From contig BPIR01000002.1 in NCBI GenBank assembly GCA_026004215.1, positions 795,844 to 859,843 of the forward strand: 64,000 nt of DNA. Direction: 5' to 3'. The stretch comes from Candidatus Binatia bacterium. GTDB taxonomy: Bacteria > Desulfobacterota > Binatia > HRBIN30. The position numbers and the translations under genes are program-made. Position 1 is the stretch's first letter, and each line of letters opens with the position of its first letter. Positions 1-7,655 of the stretch are shown here, piece after piece. The notes beneath the pieces were generated by a model. That model was not told where the DNA came from. It worked only from the letters and a program-made list of their open reading frames with translations, and did no database searches.

Positions 1-609
1 TTTACACGTGTTTCGGCGGAAGAGTGGCTCGCGCGGCCGGGAACGGTGGGAAAGCCCTGGCCCGGGCACGAGTTGCGGATTTTGACGGAAGACGGCCGGG
101 ATTGCGGGCCCGGAGAGATCGGCCTGGTGTACGTGCGCAGCCCCTATATGAACTTCTCCTATCGCCACGCGCCCGACAAAAACCTGCAAGCATTTCGCGA
201 TGGCTGGTTCACAGCCGGAGATCTCGGTTACTTGGATGCCGACGGCTACTTGTTTTTGGTCGAGCGCCGCACGGACTTGATCCTGACCGGCGGTGCCAAC
301 GTGTATCCCGCCGAGGTCGAGGCGGTGTTGCTGGAACACCCGGGCGTGGCCGACGCAGCGGTGGTCGGGTTGCCGGATGACGACCTCGGCCGGAAGGTGG
401 TCGCCGTAGTGGAACAGCGCGCCGGAGTTTCAATCTCGCAAGGCGATCTAATTGACTTCGCTCGGCAGCGCCTAGCGCACTACAAATGCCCGCGGCAAGT
501 GTTTTTTGTCGCCGAACTCCCGCGCGAACCTACCGGCAAAGTGCGCCGGCATGAACTGGTGGACTGGCTCCTGCGCCGCGCATCCGCAGGACGCACAGCG
601 GGCACATGA
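1..609 (+). CDS. Acyl-CoA synthetase (AMP-forming), C-terminal part; 5' end outside window
   Basis: The frame is open from base 1, so the first part of the gene, including the P-loop region, lies outside the window; 202 residues remain. Family members adenylate a carboxylic acid and pass it to CoA. Visible motifs, numbered in the fragment: the nucleotide-ribose binding stretch FTAGDLGYLD at 70-79, the hinge and gate RTDLILTGGANVYPAEVE near 90-107, and the C-terminal PTGK whose Lys180 matches the catalytic lysine of the adenylating conformation. The substrate cannot be told from the C-terminus. The stop overlaps the next start (ATGA), so it is the first visible member of an operon with the two following genes. 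Confidence 0.9.
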   Translation, partial: FTRVSAEEWLARPGTVGKPWPGHELRILTEDGRDCGPGEIGLVYVRSPYMNFSYRHAPDKNLQAFRDGWFTAGDLGYLDADGYLFLVERRTDLILTGGANVYPAEVEAVLLEHPGVADAAVVGLPDDDLGRKVVAVVEQRAGVSISQGDLIDFARQRLAHYKCPRQVFFVAELPREPTGKVRRHELVDWLLRRASAGRTAGT

Positions 610-1232
610 GACTTGCCTTTGGCCGTGCAGCTTCCTTAAAAAGTCGAGAACCCATGAGGGCATCACCGATACGCTTTTCCTTCCGAGAACGCATGCAAGG
701 CCCGTTTTCCGCGGGTGCGCCCACTCCCGAGGTGGGGGCGATTCGAGGCCGCACGGAAGGCTCGGTGGCCGTGGCAGACCTGGAAGTGACCATCGAAGAT
801 CTCGAACAATTCTTCGCCGATCCACGCCACGTCGCTCAGCTTCGCGGTAGCGTAACCCTTCCGCAGTTAGCCACGGCGCGCCCGCTCGCTTCCGGCGAGC
901 TCGAAATGTACGTGCCCGATCTCCAGCGCAGCGCCAAACTCTTGCGTTACTCTTTCACGTTTTCCGGCAACGACGAAGCGCCGTACTTCTTCCGCGGCGT
1001 GAAGGTACTGCGTACCCCGTTTCCCTCACTGCGCGCCCAAGTGACGTTGTTCAGCGAGGTTCGTGCGGGGGGCGAAAATGGCCCACTGTGGGGCGCCGGC
1101 ATTCTCACGTTTCGCTGGCGCGACTTGCCTGCTTTTCTCGGCTCGATGCGTGCCGAAGGCTGCTCGCGCGCGCTCGCGTTGTGGCGGTTCGGGCGGTTTG
1201 CGCAGCGCGAACTTGCTTTCGCACCGGCATGA
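606..1232 (+). CDS. Conserved protein resembling a domain found with GMC oxidoreductase/lipase fusions
   Basis: 208 residues starting at the ATG that overlaps the ligase stop. The segment RERMQGPF followed by an acidic stretch and VTIEDLEQFFADP (about 80-92), and the later LWGAGILTF-WRDLPAFLGSMRAEG (about 163-185), look to me like a beta-rich domain I associate with large cholesterol-oxidase/lipase-like fusion proteins; this is family recollection and not a search result. There is no signal peptide, membrane segment or catalytic motif, so a stand-alone lipid- or hydrophobe-binding role would be a guess. The end overlaps the methyltransferase start by four bases, which argues for co-translation. 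The first 30 residues look unlike the rest, so translation could begin further in. Confidence 0.62.
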   Translation: MRLAFGRAASLKSREPMRASPIRFSFRERMQGPFSAGAPTPEVGAIRGRTEGSVAVADLEVTIEDLEQFFADPRHVAQLRGSVTLPQLATARPLASGELEMYVPDLQRSAKLLRYSFTFSGNDEAPYFFRGVKVLRTPFPSLRAQVTLFSEVRAGGENGPLWGAGILTFRWRDLPAFLGSMRAEGCSRALALWRFGRFAQRELAFAPA

Positions 1233-1954
1233 ACGAAGTCCGCGCCAGCGCCTCGCCAGCACATCGGCTGGATGCCCCACTGCCGGCGCCGACCAGATGG
1301 CGAGGCTACGAACTCTCCTGGCAGTGGTGGAGTGCCGGAACCGTACGCGTGCAAGTGGCCACGGTGGCCGATCTCGCACGGCACGTGGATACCGAGGCGC
1401 TGCTGCGCGACCCGAATGCGCCGGAGCCCCCATATTGGGCCTATTTGTGGCCGGGAAGCCGTGCACTCGCGCGCTATCTCGTGTCGCACGCGGCTCCGGC
1501 CGGAGGGCGCGCCCTCGAAGTGGGTTGCGGGGCTGGTCTCGTGTCGGTGGTGTTGGCCTGCCTTGGCGCGCAAGTGTGGGCCTTCGACCGGGATCGCGAT
1601 GCCGTCGCACTTTGCCGCCTCAATGCCGCATGGAACGGAGTCTCGGTCGGGGTTTGGCGAGGGGATCTCGGGCAACCAAGTTTACGAAGTCGTGTGGACC
1701 TGTTGTGCGCAGCCGACGTGACGTACGACCCCCGCTTGCAGCAAGCCGTGCTGGCGCTTGCGGCCACGAGGTTGAGTGAAACAGGACGTTTACTGTGCAC
1801 CGAGTCGGTTCGTACATTCGATCGAGAATGGCTTGCCGATGCGGCCCGCAGGGGATTTTCTATTCGCGAGGAGCAATTGGACGAAGCAGACGGGGAAAGA
1901 TCCGTGCCCGTGCGCATGATAGAAATGCGCTGGGCCGAGGGAAAATACGAATGA
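1229..1954 (+). CDS. Class I SAM-dependent methyltransferase (Nnt1/ETFB-lysine methyltransferase-like)
   Basis: 241 residues. The start chosen is the ATG overlapping the previous stop (ATGA); an upstream in-frame extension would run through the preceding gene. SAM-binding motif I is LEVGCGAGLVSVVL from residue 96, followed by the acidic FDRD that normally binds the ribose. The stretch PPYWAYLWPGSRALARYL just before it is the signature of the METTL20/Nnt1 group, which methylates proteins such as electron-transfer flavoprotein beta or small amines. The VDLLCAADVTYD segment matches motif IV. The substrate is unknown; the link to an acyl-CoA ligase would suit a beta-oxidation or ETF connection, but that is inference. 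Confidence 0.87.
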   Translation: MNEVRASASPAHRLDAPLPAPTRWRGYELSWQWWSAGTVRVQVATVADLARHVDTEALLRDPNAPEPPYWAYLWPGSRALARYLVSHAAPAGGRALEVGCGAGLVSVVLACLGAQVWAFDRDRDAVALCRLNAAWNGVSVGVWRGDLGQPSLRSRVDLLCAADVTYDPRLQQAVLALAATRLSETGRLLCTESVRTFDREWLADAARRGFSIREEQLDEADGERSVPVRMIEMRWAEGKYE

Positions 1955-2036
1955 AAGCGAGGAACTCAGTCCGGATCGTGCAGCGAATGGAACCAAGCAA
2001 AGCTCGAGTGCGACACCGCGCGTACCAAGGTTCCCG

Positions 2037-2873
2037 ATGAATCAACGCGAGCGAATGCACGAACTCCTGAAAAAGCAGCGCCCGCTCGTGATGGGCGGCG
2101 TGTACGACGGCATCTCCACGCGCCTCGCCCAGGCAGCCGGCTTCGAAGCGCTGTTCATTGGTGGTTTCAGCGTGGCGGCCTCGTTACTCGGCGAGCCGGA
2201 TGTCGGATACCTGACACAAACCGAGATGGCGGACACAGCCCGCAGGCTCTGCCGGCTCACGGATCGGCCGGTATTGGTGGATGCGGACACCGGCTACGGC
2301 GGCATCGTGAATGTCGAGCGCACCGTGGAGCTGTATTACCGCGCCGGAGCGGCTGGGTTGTTCTTGGAAGATCAGGTTTGGCCCAAACGCTGCGGGCACA
2401 TGCGGGGCAAGCAAGTCGTGGAAACCGCCGAGTGGGTGGCCAAGTTGCGCGCCGTGCGCGAGCACCGGTTCGGGCAAGAGATGTTTTTGGTGGCGCGCAC
2501 CGACGCGCTCGCCGTGCATGGCATCGAGGAGGCCATCGCGCGCGCCCGTGCTGCGTTCGAAGCGGGTGCCGACGCCATCTTCGTAGAGGCGCCTGAATCG
2601 CTGGACCAACTGGAACGCATCGGACGGGAAGCGCCAGGCATCAAGGTGGCGAACATGGTCGAATTCGGGCGCACGCCGCTGCTCCGGCCGGCGGAGCTCT
2701 GGGATCTCGGCTTTCACATCATCGTCACGCCGCTGGCCCCCATGCTGAGCGCCGCGCGCGCTTTGGAGGCGACGTATCAATGGTTGCGCCAAGAAGGCAC
2801 GTTGCGCGAACACCTAGACCAACTCCTTCCGCTGGCCCGCTGGTACGAGCTGGTGGGTTACAAGGAAGGGTAA
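2037..2873 (+). CDS. Isocitrate lyase/PEP mutase family enzyme
   Basis: 278 residues of TIM-barrel type. The N-terminal GGVYDGISTRLAQ and GGFSVAASLLG segments, the metal-binding LVDADTGYGG near residue 80 and the loop KRCGH at 117-121 (Cys119 is the usual catalytic cysteine of C-C lyases in this superfamily) all fit. Members cleave or rearrange alpha-hydroxy or alpha-keto dicarboxylates: 2-methylisocitrate lyase, dimethylmalate lyase, oxaloacetate decarboxylase or carboxyPEP mutase. The KRCGH loop favours a lyase over a phosphonomutase. The exact substrate cannot be assigned, and no methylcitrate-cycle genes are nearby. The gene starts 82 bases after the methyltransferase with a weak AAGG upstream, so it may be the last gene of that operon. 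Confidence 0.9.
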   Translation: MNQRERMHELLKKQRPLVMGGVYDGISTRLAQAAGFEALFIGGFSVAASLLGEPDVGYLTQTEMADTARRLCRLTDRPVLVDADTGYGGIVNVERTVELYYRAGAAGLFLEDQVWPKRCGHMRGKQVVETAEWVAKLRAVREHRFGQEMFLVARTDALAVHGIEEAIARARAAFEAGADAIFVEAPESLDQLERIGREAPGIKVANMVEFGRTPLLRPAELWDLGFHIIVTPLAPMLSAARALEATYQWLRQEGTLREHLDQLLPLARWYELVGYKEG

Positions 2874-3266
2874 GCAACAACGGCGCGCTCCGCGCATGAC
2901 CCCGCCGCACGGGCGCTTTCCCGGAACGTCACCCCACCTTTCCTCCTGAGGCGCATACCGGCGCGACATTCTGTCCGGGTGCTGGACACCTTGGTTCTTG
3001 CGGCACAAGATGAGAGCGTCACGATGGCGTTCGCTTGGCGACGTTGCCCGCTGCGGCGCAGATACAGGCGAGCACACCGGGGTCGGACGCCAGTGTTTTT
3101 CCCGAACCGCCCGGAGCCGTGGCATCGCGATGGACAAAGTGACGCCGGCACGACTTAGATGGCGACCCACTTTACGCCTCGGACGAACGGCACGATCACC
3201 GACCGCGAGTTCGAAACCGCGCGCGCTGACCTCGATCGACGCACCGAGGGCACTGTCGTTTAGCGC

Positions 3267-3325
3267 CGGAGCATGTAGGGGCGACCGGCCGGTCGCCCCT
3301 ACACTACACAATCGTCCCTTCCCCC
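3267..3325. repeat. Palindromic dispersed repeat, copy 1 (REP-like)
   Basis: The core at 3275-3302 is a perfect 28-base palindrome whose left half is GTAGGGGCGACCGG. The flanks CGGAGCATG on the left and CTAC-CAATCG-CCCTTCCCC on the right are also conserved in the second copy at 35308-35365. Conservation outside the palindrome shows that these are copies of one mobile or amplified element and not two terminators that look alike. A related but degenerate hairpin lies at 9159-9180. Confidence 0.7.
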
Positions 3326-3376
3326 TGCACAACAGCGCCCTACCCATACGATGGGTGCCGCGGTTCGAGGGGCCAC

Positions 3377-3505
3377 TTATTGCAGCACGGGGGCTTTTCC
3401 GGGTCCGGCCGGGCCCACGAGCAACACGAGGCGGTGATACAGGTGGCGCTCGTCCTGGCTTTTAGCCGCGAGTTCTCTGCAAGTGATTGCGCCATGCGAA
3501 TCGCC
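3377..3505 (-). pseudogene. Possible remnant of a P-loop ATPase N-terminus
   Basis: On the minus strand an open stretch reads ...DERHLYHRLVLLVGPAGPGK and then APVLQ and a stop. The block RLVLLVGPAGPGKAP looks like the start of a P-loop NTPase whose Walker A motif (GxxGxGKT/S) has lost the Thr/Ser and which is then cut by TAA at 3377-3379. No start codon or downstream body remains. BrxF-type ATPases of BREX-3 phage defence begin in a similar way, but this could also be chance in GC-rich DNA. Low confidence. Confidence 0.25.
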
Positions 3506-3736
3506 CCGCCGCCTTGTTGTGCGCGCTTCGTAGCGAGCGGTGGCCGCTGTGCCGGCACACTCGCCATCCGCCGGCGTGGAGACGCTCCGCCCGGGGGTCT
3601 AGGTGCTCGGCGGGTTGTCGGTCGGCGGCACGCCAGGGTCCACCCGGCCGTTGCACCGATTGGAAACGCTCGAGGAAATGGCAACGGTTCGTCTTCGAGT
3701 GGGTTTTGGCATCATGATTGAAGCGGTAGTGCCGGC

Positions 3737-4903
3737 ATGGCTTCGCTGGCGCGCACGCAACCCGTAACGGCAATGAGTAGTTTCGATCTCGATCGCAGTC
3801 CGTTCACGGTAATTTGGGAGGTCACCCGCGCCTGCGACTTGCGCTGCGTGCACTGCCGCGCCGATGCCCAACCAAGGCGCGACCCGCGCGAGCTCTCCAC
3901 GGAAGAGGGCAAGCGTTTGCTCGAACAAGTGCGCGATCTGCAAAGCCCGGTGTTCATCTTTACGGGCGGCGATCCGCTGCGCCGGCCGGACTTATTCCAG
4001 CTCATCGCTTACGGCGTCGCCCTCGGCTTAAACGTGGCCATCACCCCGAGCGGCACGCCGCTTTTGACTGCTGACGTGGTGCGAAAATTTCGTGCTCACG
4101 GGGTACGGCGCATGGGGCTGAGTCTCGACGGCCCCGACGCGGCCACGCACGACGCATTCCGCCAGCAGCCCGGCTCGTTTGCCTGGAGCGTTGGGGCGCT
4201 GCAAGGTGCACGAGATTGCGGACTGCCCACTCAAATCAACACCACTGTGACCCGCCGTAACCTGCACCTGCTCGGCGCGATGGCCGAATTGGTGGCAAGT
4301 TTGGGCGCCGTGACTTGGAGCGTGTTTTTTCTCGTGCGCGTGGGGCGGGCGCAAGAAGCGGATCAGCTCACGGCAGCGGAGTTCGAGGAGGTGTTTGGCT
4401 TTCTGTACGAGCTTTCCCGGCGCGTGCCCTTCCAAGTGCGCACCACTGCGGCCCCTCATTACCGCCGCTACGTGTTACAGCGCCAGGCTGGGGAGCGCCG
4501 CCGCCAGGCTGCCGGCGCTGCGCCCCTCTTGGGCACCATCCCCCAAGACGCTCCCGCCGATATGCCACGCGCACTGCAAGGCATCACGGACGGCCGAGGC
4601 TTGCTATTCGTTTCGCACACCGGAGAGGTATTCCCGAGCGGTTTTTTGCCCCTCGCCGCTGGCAACGTGCGCCAGCAGTCGTTGGCCGAGATTTACCGGA
4701 ACGCGCCACTGTTCCGGGCCTTGCGCGACACGAGCCTATGGCGGGGCAAATGCCGCGATTGCGAGTTCGTGCGCGTGTGCGGAGGCTCGCGCGCCCGTGC
4801 GTACGCGCATTGCGGCGACCCGCTGGCGGAAGAGCCCTTGTGCGTGTACCAGCCGCGCCGCGCAGAGCGCACCCGCTCGGGCGCCCCCCGTCCCGGCTAC
4901 TGA
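3737..4903 (+). CDS. Radical SAM/SPASM domain protein (TIGR04053-like)
   Basis: 388 residues as drawn; the ATG at 3773 is an equally plausible start because relatives begin close to the FDLDRSPF segment. The radical SAM cluster motif CxxxCxxC is Cys33, Cys37 and Cys40, preceded by the IWEVTRACDLRCVHC context typical of TIGR04053 and the heme-related AhbC/AhbD/NirJ relatives. Other family blocks are FTGGDPLRRPDL, TPSGTPLL and WSVFFLVRVGRAQ. A C-terminal SPASM-type set (Cys339, Cys342, Cys348, Cys359 and Cys369 are candidates) should bind an auxiliary Fe-S cluster. The role of the family is not established to my knowledge; peptide or tetrapyrrole modification are the usual options. The stop codon directly abuts the stop of convergent aceE. 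Confidence 0.9.
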   Translation: MASLARTQPVTAMSSFDLDRSPFTVIWEVTRACDLRCVHCRADAQPRRDPRELSTEEGKRLLEQVRDLQSPVFIFTGGDPLRRPDLFQLIAYGVALGLNVAITPSGTPLLTADVVRKFRAHGVRRMGLSLDGPDAATHDAFRQQPGSFAWSVGALQGARDCGLPTQINTTVTRRNLHLLGAMAELVASLGAVTWSVFFLVRVGRAQEADQLTAAEFEEVFGFLYELSRRVPFQVRTTAAPHYRRYVLQRQAGERRRQAAGAAPLLGTIPQDAPADMPRALQGITDGRGLLFVSHTGEVFPSGFLPLAAGNVRQQSLAEIYRNAPLFRALRDTSLWRGKCRDCEFVRVCGGSRARAYAHCGDPLAEEPLCVYQPRRAERTRSGAPRPGY

Positions 4904-7447
4904 TTACGAACGCGCCGGGTCGGGCTTTTCTGGGTCGATCCCGAAGTCCTCGATGGCGCGCGCCACTTCCTCCGGGCGAACCCGGCCCCGTTCTGCCAGT
5001 AGTGCCAGCGCCGCCACCGTGATGCATTCCGCGTCCACTTCGAAGTGGCGCCGCAGCACTTTGCGTTCGTCGCTGCGGCCGAAACCGTCGGTGCCCAAGG
5101 CAACGAGACCATCCGGAACGAACGGAGCGAGGGCGTCGCCGACCACCTTCATATAGTCGCTGACGGCTACGATTGGATACGGTTCGTCCGCGAGAATCGT
5201 TTCCAGATACGAGCGCCGCGGCGTGGCCAAGGGGTGCAACATGTTCCAGCGGCGGCACGCCAGGGCATCGCGCCGGAGTTCGCTCCAACTCGTGACGCTC
5301 CACACATGGGCAGCCACCTGCCGTTCGGCGAGAAGATCTTGCGCCCGCCACGCCTCGCGCAAGATGGCACCGCTGCCAAACAGGTGCACGTGCGGCCAAT
5401 CGCCCACAGGGTCGGCCGCTTGCAGCTTGTAGCAACCCCGCAAAATACCTTCGCGCACCCCTTCAGGCATCGGCGGCTGGCGGTAGAGTTCATTGGTAAC
5501 GGTGAGGTAATAAAAACAGTCCTCGCGTTCGCAGTACATTCGCCGCAAGCCCTCTTCCACGATCACGGCAATCTCGTATGCAAAGGCCGGATCGTAGGCG
5601 CGCACGGTCGGTACGGTGCTGGCGACGACGTGACTGTGGCCATCCTGATGCTGCAAGCCTTCGCCCGCGAGGGTGGTGCGCCCGGAGGTGGCGCCGATGA
5701 GAAACCCTTTGCCGCGCGCATCGGCATTTTGCCAGATCAAATCGCCAATGCGCTGGAAGCCGAACATCGAATAGAAGAAGAAAAACGGGATCGTGTTGAC
5801 GCCGTGCGTGGAGTACGCCGTGCCGGCAGCCTGAAAGGAGGCCATGGCACCCGCTTCGGTAATGCCTTCCTCCAGGAGTTGCCCGTCCGTCGCCTCGCGA
5901 TAAAACGCCACGACGTCCGAATCCACCGGCTCGTACAGTTGCCCCTTGGGAGAGTAAATGCCGAATTTGCGGAAGAGAGCATCCATCCCGAAGGTTCGCG
6001 CTTCGTCGGCCACGATGGGCACGATGAGGCGGCCGAGTTCCGGGTCGCTCATGAGCTGGCGAAGCAACCGCACGAGCACCATGGTGGTGGCCACTTCGCG
6101 AGTGCCGGAACCGGCATAGTATTCTTCGAAAATGGACCGCGGAGGGGGAGGTAAGCTGATCGTGTGGCCTCGCCGGCGCGGCACAAAGCCCCCGAGTGCG
6201 CGCCGACGCTCGAGCAAGTATTCGATCTCCTCGCTGTCGTCCGGCGGCTTGTAAAAGGGCGTCTCGGCAAGTTCCGCATCGCCGATCGGAATGCCCAAGC
6301 GATCCCGGAAGGAGCGCAGCTCTTTCTCGTTCAGCTTTTTTTGCTGGTGGGTGACGTTGCGTCCTTCGCCGGCTTCCCCGAGGCCGTAACCTTTGATGGT
6401 TTTGGCGAGGATGACGGTCGGTTGCCCGCGATGTTCCGTGGCCGCCTTGTAGGCCGCGTAAATCTTTTCCGGATCGTGGCCGCCGCGGCGGAGTTTGCGC
6501 AGTTTGGCATCGGTCAAGTCCGCCACCAGTTCGAGCAGCTCGGGATGGACGCCAAAAAAGTGCTGGCGGATGTACGCGCCCGACTCGACCGTGTACTTTT
6601 GGTACTGCCCGTCTACCACTTCGTTCATGCGCTGGACGAGCAAGCCCTTTTTGTCCCGCGCCAGGAGCGGGTCCCAGTCGCTTCCCCAAATGACCTTGAT
6701 GACGTTCCAGCCGGCTCCGCGGAACAACGCTTCGAGCTCCTGAATGATCTTGCCGTTGCCCCGCACCGGGCCGTCGAGCCGCTGCAAGTTGCAATTGATG
6801 ACCCAGGTGAGGTTGTCTAGTTCCTCTCGTGCTGCGAGGGTGAGCGCGCCCACCGCTTCGGGCTCGTCCATCTCGCCATCGCCCAAAAAGGCCCACACCC
6901 GCCCGCCATCGTGCGCAATCAAACCCCGCGCCCGCAAGTAACGGTTGAACCGCGCCTGGTAGATCGAAGTGATGGGCGAGAGTCCCATGGATACGGTCGG
7001 GAACTGCCAGAACTCGGGCATACACCACGGGTGGGGGTAGGAAGCCAGGCCCCCGCCCTCGGCAAACTCGCGCCGAAACGCCAGCAAATGCCGCTCGGTG
7101 AGGCGCCCTTCCAGAAACGCGCGTGCATATACGCCGGGGGAAGCGTGGCCTTGAAAGAACACTTGGTCGCCGGGCTCGTGCTCGGATGGTGCGCGAAAGA
7201 AGTGGTTGAAGCCCACCTCGAACAGGGTAGCCACCGAAGCAAAGGTCGAAATGTGGCCGCCGATGCCCGGATAGTACTTGTTGGCGTGCACCACCATGGC
7301 CATGGCGTTCCAGCGAATGATGTTACGGATGCGGCGCTCGATTTCGAGATCGCCCGGATATGGAGGTTGCTCCTCGACGGGAATGGTATTGATGTACGGC
7401 GTGTTGAGCCCCGGCATGAGTTTCACGGTCGTGCGGCCGATCTCCAT
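4904..7447 (-). CDS. aceE: Pyruvate dehydrogenase E1 component, homodimeric type
   Basis: 847 residues, close to the 887 of E. coli AceE and collinear with it after a shorter N-terminus (YINTIPVEEQPPYPG aligns with the start of the E. coli core). The thiamine diphosphate motif is GDGEMDEPE from residue 189 with the matching NCNLQRLDGP at 218-227. Other strong blocks are PEFWQFPTVSMGL, GWNVIKVIWGSDWD, the transketolase-like VADEARTFGMDALFR and the C-terminal LGTDGFGRSDER. The enzyme decarboxylates pyruvate and reductively acetylates the E2 lipoyl group in the cytoplasm. No E2 or E3 gene is next to it, so the complex must be completed from elsewhere. No clear ribosome-binding site precedes the ATG at 7447; an internal Met11 is an alternative. 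Confidence 0.97.
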   Translation of the reverse strand: MEIGRTTVKLMPGLNTPYINTIPVEEQPPYPGDLEIERRIRNIIRWNAMAMVVHANKYYPGIGGHISTFASVATLFEVGFNHFFRAPSEHEPGDQVFFQGHASPGVYARAFLEGRLTERHLLAFRREFAEGGGLASYPHPWCMPEFWQFPTVSMGLSPITSIYQARFNRYLRARGLIAHDGGRVWAFLGDGEMDEPEAVGALTLAAREELDNLTWVINCNLQRLDGPVRGNGKIIQELEALFRGAGWNVIKVIWGSDWDPLLARDKKGLLVQRMNEVVDGQYQKYTVESGAYIRQHFFGVHPELLELVADLTDAKLRKLRRGGHDPEKIYAAYKAATEHRGQPTVILAKTIKGYGLGEAGEGRNVTHQQKKLNEKELRSFRDRLGIPIGDAELAETPFYKPPDDSEEIEYLLERRRALGGFVPRRRGHTISLPPPPRSIFEEYYAGSGTREVATTMVLVRLLRQLMSDPELGRLIVPIVADEARTFGMDALFRKFGIYSPKGQLYEPVDSDVVAFYREATDGQLLEEGITEAGAMASFQAAGTAYSTHGVNTIPFFFFYSMFGFQRIGDLIWQNADARGKGFLIGATSGRTTLAGEGLQHQDGHSHVVASTVPTVRAYDPAFAYEIAVIVEEGLRRMYCEREDCFYYLTVTNELYRQPPMPEGVREGILRGCYKLQAADPVGDWPHVHLFGSGAILREAWRAQDLLAERQVAAHVWSVTSWSELRRDALACRRWNMLHPLATPRRSYLETILADEPYPIVAVSDYMKVVGDALAPFVPDGLVALGTDGFGRSDERKVLRRHFEVDAECITVAALALLAERGRVRPEEVARAIEDFGIDPEKPDPARS

Positions 7448-7655
7448 GCGAACGATTCTATCGCGAAGGGATCGTGGTCGCTATCGCAAGCTTGCCCCTG
7501 ATGAATCTCGCTCGGCGTCGGCAAGAAAACGTGTTGCGGTCGCTTGCAAGAAGCGGGAATGAGTACGGCCGGCGGTGCGGGCGGCCAGCGACAACAGACG
7601 GGCACGGGGTTGGCTAGTCAGCCGCTCCGAGACGAACCAAAAGCGGAGGGAGGCG

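Larger units (their letters stand above)
2874..3736. other. Intergenic stretch with a palindromic repeat and a possible gene remnant
   Basis: About 860 bases without a credible intact gene. It contains a 59-base repeat with a perfect palindrome (see 3267-3325), also present at 35308-35365, and on the minus strand a short decayed P-loop-like fragment (3377-3505). The remaining open frames are short, Arg-rich and lack ribosome-binding sites. It separates the isocitrate-lyase-family gene from the radical SAM gene, so it probably holds the end of one transcript and the promoter of the next, but I could not pick out a convincing promoter. Confidence 0.5.

Noticed and set aside
1951..2040. 29-codon ORF after the methyltransferase
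   Set aside because: It starts at an overlap with the methyltransferase stop but is short, basic and without homology or a ribosome-binding site; probably spacer.
2814..3347. 177-codon minus-strand frame next to the palindromic repeat
   Set aside because: It runs through the repeat and the end of the opposite gene, is Arg/Cys-rich, and has no recognisable domain.
5490..7028. Long minus-strand frame inside aceE
   Set aside because: It is a +1 frame shadow of aceE, whose own frame matches the family end to end.
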